Shown here: one piece after another, positions 7,014-11,929 of the stretch | How positions within the stretch are numbered: position 1 is the first letter of the stretch | How the letters are laid out: each line of letters opens with the position of its first letter | Assembly: GCA_027070385.1 (NCBI GenBank) | Contig: JALXDW010000433.1 | Location: 1-11,929, forward strand | Source: Chromatiales bacterium | GTDB taxonomy: Bacteria > Pseudomonadota > Gammaproteobacteria > UBA6429 > Thiohalophilaceae | DNA length: 11,929 nt | Reading direction: 5' to 3' | The notes under the pieces: model-generated | Told to the model about the DNA's origin: nothing | The model's input: only the letters and a program-made list of their open reading frames with translations | The model's database searches: none | Program-made: the position numbers and the translations under genes

Positions 7014-10000
7014 ATGACGCAATCTGCACAAAATAACACAATGAAAAACACCAGCTTAATCATTGAAGCTTCGGCCGGGAGCGGCAAAACATATCAGCTC
7101 GTCAACCGACTTGTTCAACTGCTTATCCATGGGGCAAATCCTGCTCATATCGTTGCCATTACCTTTACCCGCAAGGCGGCTGCAGAAATGCAAGCACGCT
7201 TACAGGAACGTGTGTATAAACTCGCAACAATGGATGAAAAACAGCTGATAACTGAATTAGAAAAAATCACTGTAAAAATCAACCGTTCCCTTCTTTCCAA
7301 ATCCCGATCTTTATATGAAAGCGTGATACTCAGCCCACAAACTGTTCGCTGTACAACCTTCCATTCTTTCTGTCAGGAAATTCTGAAACGCTTTCCATTC
7401 GAAGCAGATGTACCACCTGGTTTTGAACTCAGTGAACAAACATACCTGTACAAACAGCAAGCCTGGCAGGCTCTCATGGCGGAGTGTCAACAACAGCCCA
7501 ATACCTCTGTCGCAACAGCCGTCAACTTTTTATTTGACGAATTTGGACTTTACAACACCCGTGAAGCACTCAACAGTTTTCTCGAGCAACGCAGTGACTG
7601 GTGGGCATGGACACAAACAGCCAATAACCCGCCAGGCTATGCCATAAGCCGTATGCAGGACCAATTAGGCGTTAACCCGACAGCCCATCCACTTGATGAT
7701 TTTTTCAACCAAAACACATTGGATGAACAACTGGGCCAGTTTTGCAACGCCCTGAACCATTTGAAAGCCAAAAAATATAAAACCGCACTGAATGCCATCA
7801 GTTATGCCCGTGATAGCAACCTTGATAACAAACAACGTTTGATGCATATGCGGGTTGCATTCCTGACAAAATCCGGTAGCCCTCTGTCACATAAAATAAC
7901 TAAGGAAATGGAAAAAGTACTGGGACAAACCGGTGCAAATAACTTTATACAAACCCACCTGGATATTTGCCAACAACTTCAACAACTCGATGAACCCTTA
8001 AACTTGCAAAAAAGTTATCAGGTCAATAAACACTGGTATATTGCCGGCCATGCATATTTGAACCACTACCAACAAATAAAATTTTCTTTACGGCAACTTG
8101 ATTTCACAGACCTTGAATGGAAAACCTATTGCCTGCTTACTAAAAGTCAACATGCTGTATGGGTTCAATACAAACTTGATGCAAGAATTAATCATTTACT
8201 CATTGATGAGTTTCAGGACACCAACCCGATTCAATGGCGATTACTGCAACCACTGATAGAAGAATTCAGCCAGGATCAACAATCGAATGAACAGCGCAGT
8301 ATTTTATTGGTTGGCGATGTCAAGCAATCTATTTACCGGTTTCGAAGAGCCGAACCCCGACTGTTCCCTGTTGCCAGCACATACATTGAAAAGCATTTTA
8401 ATAGTCAGCATTTGCCCCTGAATACATCCTGGCGCTCTTCCCCTGCTATCATTCATTTTGTGAATAAATTATTCAGCGAAACATCTTTAAGCAAAGCCAT
8501 TCCTGATTTCCCGCAACACACAACCATGCAAAAAGAACTGCCAGGCTGTGTCACCTTGCTTGATTACCCAGAGCTGGAAGAAAAACAAGATAAAGACAAG
8601 CCAACTTCATTTCGTAATCCTCTCAAACAGCCACGGGCTGAAAAAGAGAACCCTAATCAATTGGAGGCGAATCTGATTGCAAATAAAATCAAGGAACTGA
8701 TTCATCATCCTTTAACTGTCACTGATAATAATATTAGCCGCGCACTGCAATACAAGGATATTATTATCCTGCTACGCAACAGAACAAATGCCAGCCATTA
8801 TGAAAAAGCTTTGCACCAGCACGGGATCCCGTTTGTGGGTTCTGAACGTGGTACATTGCTGGACTGCCTTGAAGTGAATGATATCGTGATGTTACTCAAC
8901 TGGTTGATTACTCCTTTCAATAACATTGCACTTGCCAGTATTTTGCGTAGCCCTTTGTTTTCTGTCCCGGAGCATACACTTATGCAACTGGCCCAACTGC
9001 ACTTGAAAGACAATGCCAATAACAACTGGTTTAACAAGATAAAAACACTGTTATCAACATCGGAAGATACCGCCTTGGCTCATGCATTCAAATTACTGAA
9101 TAACTGGAAAAGTATTGCAACACACATTCCCGTGCATGATCTACTGGATGTTATATACAATGAAGCAGATGTACTTGCACAATACAATCGTGCATACCCT
9201 TCACACTTAAAGTCCAGAACACGTCATAATTTAACCCGACTGATTGAATTAGCTCTGGAAATTGATAGTGGCCGTTACCCAAGTTTGCAACAGTTTATTG
9301 CTCATATCCAGGAACTGAAAAACCTGAAAAATGAAGCCCCGGATACTCCGGCCTCAAGCAACGATCTTAACCGTGTCCAGGTGATGACGATACATGCCGC
9401 CAAAGGGCTCGAAGCACCTGTTATATTTCTAGCCAATACCGATACGGAAGGACAGTCTAACTTCACTTACAAAACCATTCTGGAATGGCCCGTTGAACAG
9501 GAATCACCTGACATTATGTTACTGGTGAATAAAACCAGTCAACGTGATCCAGTTACTGAAGCACTTATCCATAAGGATACCCTTGCAGAACAACGCGAAG
9601 CAGCCAACGTGTTCTATGTTGCCATTACACGAGCCCAACAATACCTTTTTATTTCTGCCGCCAAACCATCAAAAACAGGAAACGATTGGTATACACTTAT
9701 TAAAAATTGTTATGCCATTGAACAATCTCAAACTGAACATATTCTCGAACATTATAAAATAAATCAGTCACAACAAACCAACCCACCTGAACAAGTAATA
9801 TCCAAGGCCACTGCCAGCATAGATAAAAGGTTGAACAACTTTATCACTCTGGATACCCGTTACCATGATTTACAAAAAACTCTTTCCCCCAGCCATATTA
9901 TGGAAGAACGACAACATACGAAAACACTTTCAACTGAACAAACAGATTCCGATGCCACTATCCGAGGTATAGTTATTCACGCTATTCTCGAAGATATCAG

Positions 10001-10448
10001 TGAAAATCCGTTACTCCCTGAAACAGTTTGCAAAAATAAAAATGGCCAGGAAATATCGGATAGTTTATGGAAACAATGCTGGCAAGAAGCTCAGGCTGTA
10101 CTCAAGCATAATGATTTTTCTTTTATTTTTCCAAATCAAACTGAGCAACACAATACACAAGGATCGGCCATAAAAACCTATAATGAAGTCCCTGTGAGCT
10201 ATCTGCAAAACAACACAACAATATTTGGTATTATTGACCGTGTTATTGTCTTGGAAAATACCGTACACATTGTTGATTATAAAACCCATCAGTCAGTGGA
10301 TAAAACAAATATTCAAACCATTGCAGCACACTATCAACCCCAATTAATGCATTACCAACAAGCAGCTCAACTTATCTGGCCAGAACATAGCGTACACAGT
10401 TATCTACTGTTGACACATGCAAAGATTTTGTATCAATACGAATCGTGA
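7014..10448 (+). CDS. addA: AddA-like UvrD-family helicase-nuclease
   Basis: This 1144-aa protein should be the motor and second nuclease of an AddAB-type complex acting on broken DNA ends. Superfamily 1A helicase motifs appear in order: Walker A AGSGKT (21-26), Ia ITFTRKAAAEM, TFHSFC, Walker B DEFQD (398-402), motif III GDVKQSIYRFR (from 434), motif IV LNTSWRSSPAI, motif V MTIHAAKGLE (791-800) and motif VI VFYVAITRAQ with the arginine finger at Arg873. The C-terminal PD-(D/E)XK nuclease has RGIVIH (His989), GIIDRV (Asp1075) and VDYKT (Asp1088, Lys1090), so it looks active. RecB shares this layout, but the AddB-like gene upstream and the absence of RecC or RecD here favour AddA. An in-frame TAA at 7005 limits the start to ATG 7014 or ATG 7041; neither has a Shine-Dalgarno. 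It lies 679 bp from addB, which implies its own promoter. Confidence 0.9.
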   Translation: MTQSAQNNTMKNTSLIIEASAGSGKTYQLVNRLVQLLIHGANPAHIVAITFTRKAAAEMQARLQERVYKLATMDEKQLITELEKITVKINRSLLSKSRSLYESVILSPQTVRCTTFHSFCQEILKRFPFEADVPPGFELSEQTYLYKQQAWQALMAECQQQPNTSVATAVNFLFDEFGLYNTREALNSFLEQRSDWWAWTQTANNPPGYAISRMQDQLGVNPTAHPLDDFFNQNTLDEQLGQFCNALNHLKAKKYKTALNAISYARDSNLDNKQRLMHMRVAFLTKSGSPLSHKITKEMEKVLGQTGANNFIQTHLDICQQLQQLDEPLNLQKSYQVNKHWYIAGHAYLNHYQQIKFSLRQLDFTDLEWKTYCLLTKSQHAVWVQYKLDARINHLLIDEFQDTNPIQWRLLQPLIEEFSQDQQSNEQRSILLVGDVKQSIYRFRRAEPRLFPVASTYIEKHFNSQHLPLNTSWRSSPAIIHFVNKLFSETSLSKAIPDFPQHTTMQKELPGCVTLLDYPELEEKQDKDKPTSFRNPLKQPRAEKENPNQLEANLIANKIKELIHHPLTVTDNNISRALQYKDIIILLRNRTNASHYEKALHQHGIPFVGSERGTLLDCLEVNDIVMLLNWLITPFNNIALASILRSPLFSVPEHTLMQLAQLHLKDNANNNWFNKIKTLLSTSEDTALAHAFKLLNNWKSIATHIPVHDLLDVIYNEADVLAQYNRAYPSHLKSRTRHNLTRLIELALEIDSGRYPSLQQFIAHIQELKNLKNEAPDTPASSNDLNRVQVMTIHAAKGLEAPVIFLANTDTEGQSNFTYKTILEWPVEQESPDIMLLVNKTSQRDPVTEALIHKDTLAEQREAANVFYVAITRAQQYLFISAAKPSKTGNDWYTLIKNCYAIEQSQTEHILEHYKINQSQQTNPPEQVISKATASIDKRLNNFITLDTRYHDLQKTLSPSHIMEERQHTKTLSTEQTDSDATIRGIVIHAILEDISENPLLPETVCKNKNGQEISDSLWKQCWQEAQAVLKHNDFSFIFPNQTEQHNTQGSAIKTYNEVPVSYLQNNTTIFGIIDRVIVLENTVHIVDYKTHQSVDKTNIQTIAAHYQPQLMHYQQAAQLIWPEHSVHSYLLLTHAKILYQYES

Positions 10449-10497
10449 CACTGACTTTTAACAAACGTGTATTCTGGCTTAAAATTATTTATCAGGT

Positions 10498-10503
10498 TAA
10501 AAT
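10498..10503 (+). promoter_or_regulatory. Candidate -10 box for ybbN
   Basis: TAAAAT matches the sigma-70 -10 consensus at five of six bases and lies in the 86-bp gap after addA. The best -35 (CTGGCT at 10474-10479, 18-bp spacing) matches at only three of six. Transcription would start near 10510, about 25 bases before the ATG. It is a weak call, and co-transcription with addA is equally possible. Confidence 0.3.
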
Positions 10504-10534
10504 ACATTCCAAATAACCTTTCAGGACAAGAAAA

Positions 10535-11401
10535 ATGACCGATACCGTTGTTGATGTAACTGCCGAAACATTTCAAACCCAGGTTATGGATAATTCCATG
10601 CAAAAGCTGGTGTTACTGGATTTTTGGGCAAGCTGGTGTCAGCCTTGCAAACAACTTGTTCCAATACTGGTGAAGCTTGCAAATGAATACGGTGGTGAGT
10701 TGTTGCTGGCAAAAGTGGATATCGATCAAAATAAAGAACTTGCTGAACATTTTCAGGTACGCAGTGTCCCTACCGTCAAGTTTATTCGTAATGGCCAGAT
10801 TGTCGATGAGTTCTCCGGGGTATTATCTGAAGCCGAAATCAAAGGCAAACTCAGTAACCATATTCAACGTGAATCGGATGCACTGTATCAGCAAGCCATG
10901 GAACAATTACAACAAGGCGATAATGCAGCTATCGCTAAAATGCAGGAAATCTGTTTAAACGATACCGACAATCAAAAGATTGCTATACATTTTGCCAGCC
11001 TCCTTGCTCAAACCCAGCAGTTTGAACAGGCAAAGTGCTTTATTGAGGCCTTACCCGACACGCTGAAAAACAAGGAAGAAATCAAAAGTATTTCAGCACA
11101 AATTAAAATTGCAGAATCTGCCAAAGATTTACCTGAACCTGCCAGCCTTATGGAAAAAATTGAAAAAAATCCCGACGATCTCAAAGCTCGCTATCAACTT
11201 AGCCAACAACTTGTTTTACAGGGTGATATTGCATCGGCAATGGAGCAACTCCTGGAAATTATAAGGCGAGACAGAAAATTTGAAGACGACCTTGGAAGAA
11301 AAGAATTACTCAAACTCTTTGATATTGTCGGCACCCAGGGTGAACAAGGTGCTCAACTTGTCGGTGATTATCGGCGCAAACTGGCACGCGTGCTTAACTA
11401 A
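10535..11401 (+). CDS. ybbN: YbbN/CnoX-type thioredoxin with TPR-like tail
   Basis: This is a 288-aa cytoplasmic protein. An N-terminal thioredoxin domain (about 1-110) contains LLDFWASWCQPCKQ with Cys35 and Cys38 and the cis-proline loop RSVPT (Pro79). The helical C-terminal part (about 115-288) reads as TPR-like pairs such as ALYQQAMEQLQQGD and ARYQLSQQLVLQGD, the fold of the E. coli CnoX (YbbN) family. These proteins hold unfolded clients and pass them to GroEL or DnaK under oxidative stress. E. coli CnoX lacks the first redox cysteine, whereas this protein keeps both, so it may also reduce mixed disulfides. The motif is CQPC and not the CGPC of thioredoxin 1. An AGGACA box (10523-10528) sits well before the ATG. 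The gene starts 86 bp after addA and ends before a convergent dsbC-like gene. There is no signal peptide. Confidence 0.9.
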   Translation: MTDTVVDVTAETFQTQVMDNSMQKLVLLDFWASWCQPCKQLVPILVKLANEYGGELLLAKVDIDQNKELAEHFQVRSVPTVKFIRNGQIVDEFSGVLSEAEIKGKLSNHIQRESDALYQQAMEQLQQGDNAAIAKMQEICLNDTDNQKIAIHFASLLAQTQQFEQAKCFIEALPDTLKNKEEIKSISAQIKIAESAKDLPEPASLMEKIEKNPDDLKARYQLSQQLVLQGDIASAMEQLLEIIRRDRKFEDDLGRKELLKLFDIVGTQGEQGAQLVGDYRRKLARVLN

Positions 11402-11478
11402 ACTGTGAGTACCCATCGCCCAACAGTCCAAGATGGCTTTACAATAAACACCTTACTGCAGTACTTTTATCTGTTTGC

Positions 11479-11545
11479 ATAACCCCACTGCCACTATCCT
11501 GCTGTGTTATATAAACAGGGATAGAGTTCAGGGGGGTTATTTTTT
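11479..11545 (+). terminator. Nested hairpin terminator after ybbN
   Basis: A perfect outer inverted repeat, ATAACCCC (11479-11486) / GGGGTTAT (11533-11540), encloses an inner stem. The inner stem pairs CTATCC and CTGT (11494-11505, with a two-base TG bulge) with ACAG and GGATAG (11515-11524). A run of six T (11540-11545) follows on the + strand. The right outer arm covers the stop codon of the convergent dsbC-like gene. On the minus strand no T run follows, so the structure favours termination of the ybbN transcript. The rest of 11402-11478 shows only a short palindrome, TACTGCAGTA (11454-11463). Confidence 0.6.
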
Positions 11546-11929
11546 GGTCTGTGCCTTCATTTGATCCAGCCCCGCACTTAAACGTGCAGCGGGGATATAG
11601 CCTGGATACAACTGACCATTTTCCAGAATAATGGCCGGGGTACCACGCACTCCCAGCAAATTACCCAAAGCATAATGTTTTTTAACTGGATTATCACACT
11701 CCAGTTTTTTCAGTTTCTCACCACTTTTTGCCCTTGTTAAAGCGGCTTTTTTATCTTTTGAACACCACACTGTCACTGCTTTATCATATGACTCGGAACC
11801 AATTCCCTGTCGCGGGTAAGATAAATAACGAACCTCAATCCCCAAGCGATTAAACTCGGCAACTTCCTTATGGAGCTTTTGGCAATAATAACAATCAATA
11901 TCCGTAAAAACCGTTATGGTGTGTTTAAT
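11537..11929 (-). CDS. dsbC: Thiol:disulfide interchange protein DsbC (3' part)
   Basis: The last 130 residues are visible; the gene runs off the right edge of the window, so its start, signal peptide and dimerisation domain are not seen. DsbC is a periplasmic disulfide isomerase kept reduced by DsbD. The catalytic thioredoxin-fold domain begins with ITVFTDIDCYYCQKLH (active-site cysteines at visible residues 13 and 16). It continues with LGIEVRYLSYPRQG, the WC...EC cysteine pair (56 and 78) that matches the second, structural disulfide of E. coli DsbC, HYALGNLLGV and the cis-proline loop RGTPAI (Pro98), and ends PGYIPAARLSAGLDQM. The active site is CYYC where E. coli has CGYC. The gene converges on ybbN, and its stop codon lies in the right arm of the shared hairpin. 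Because the frame stays open to the window edge, the TTG at 11845 is internal. Confidence 0.93.
   Translation of the reverse strand: MKHTITVFTDIDCYYCQKLHKEVAEFNRLGIEVRYLSYPRQGIGSESYDKAVTVWCSKDKKAALTRAKSGEKLKKLECDNPVKKHYALGNLLGVRGTPAIILENGQLYPGYIPAARLSAGLDQMKAQTKK

Noticed and set aside
11537..11845. A complete 102-aa protein starting at TTG 11845 (-)
   Set aside because: The frame stays open to the window edge and the upstream part encodes the DsbC active site CYYC, so the TTG is an internal codon.

Overview
The window is chromosomal DNA from a gammaproteobacterium of moderate to low GC content. The evidence is a full-length MutS followed by an Azotobacter FdI-type seven-iron ferredoxin (a common gammaproteobacterial neighbourhood), a YbbN/CnoX-type thioredoxin and a DsbC-type disulfide isomerase. 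The proteins are rich in Gln and Asn, mostly encoded by CAA and AAC/AAT. I cannot name a genus from the sequence alone.

Layout: 1-325 is AT-rich and has no convincing gene. mutS (326-2917, +) is followed 78 bp later by fdxA (2996-3319, +), and 21 bp later by an AddB-like nuclease gene (3341-6334, +). A 679-bp gap (6335-7013) then separates the AddB-like gene from its expected partner, the AddA-like helicase-nuclease (7014-10448, +). A thioredoxin-TPR protein of the YbbN/CnoX type follows (10535-11401, +). The window closes with the 3' part of a convergent dsbC-like gene (11537 to beyond 11929, -). A large nested hairpin with a T run ends the + strand transcript inside the last bases of dsbC.

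The most interesting part is the gap between addB and addA. Read on the minus strand, 6625-6805 holds eleven GGA triplets. Several sit in the loops of short perfect hairpins, and the stretch ends in a textbook intrinsic terminator (7-bp stem, GAAA loop, eight-base T run). There is no open reading frame of note. This is the architecture of the CsrB/CsrC/RsmY/RsmZ family of RNAs that sequester CsrA/RsmA. Directly beyond the terminator lie three exact 43-bp tandem repeats, each carrying a 9-bp inverted repeat. The 9-bp arms alternate in orientation, so the array can fold in two competing registers. The rest of the gap (6826-7013) must hold the sRNA promoter (-) and the addA promoter (+), and contains an inverted repeat that overlaps the best addA -10 box.

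Functionally, the window combines mismatch repair (MutS), double-strand break processing (AddAB-type helicase-nuclease), electron transfer (FdxA), and protein quality control in the cytoplasm (YbbN/CnoX) and periplasm (DsbC). The putative Csr/Rsm RNA is a global post-transcriptional regulator and need not be functionally linked to addAB; it may simply occupy the gap.
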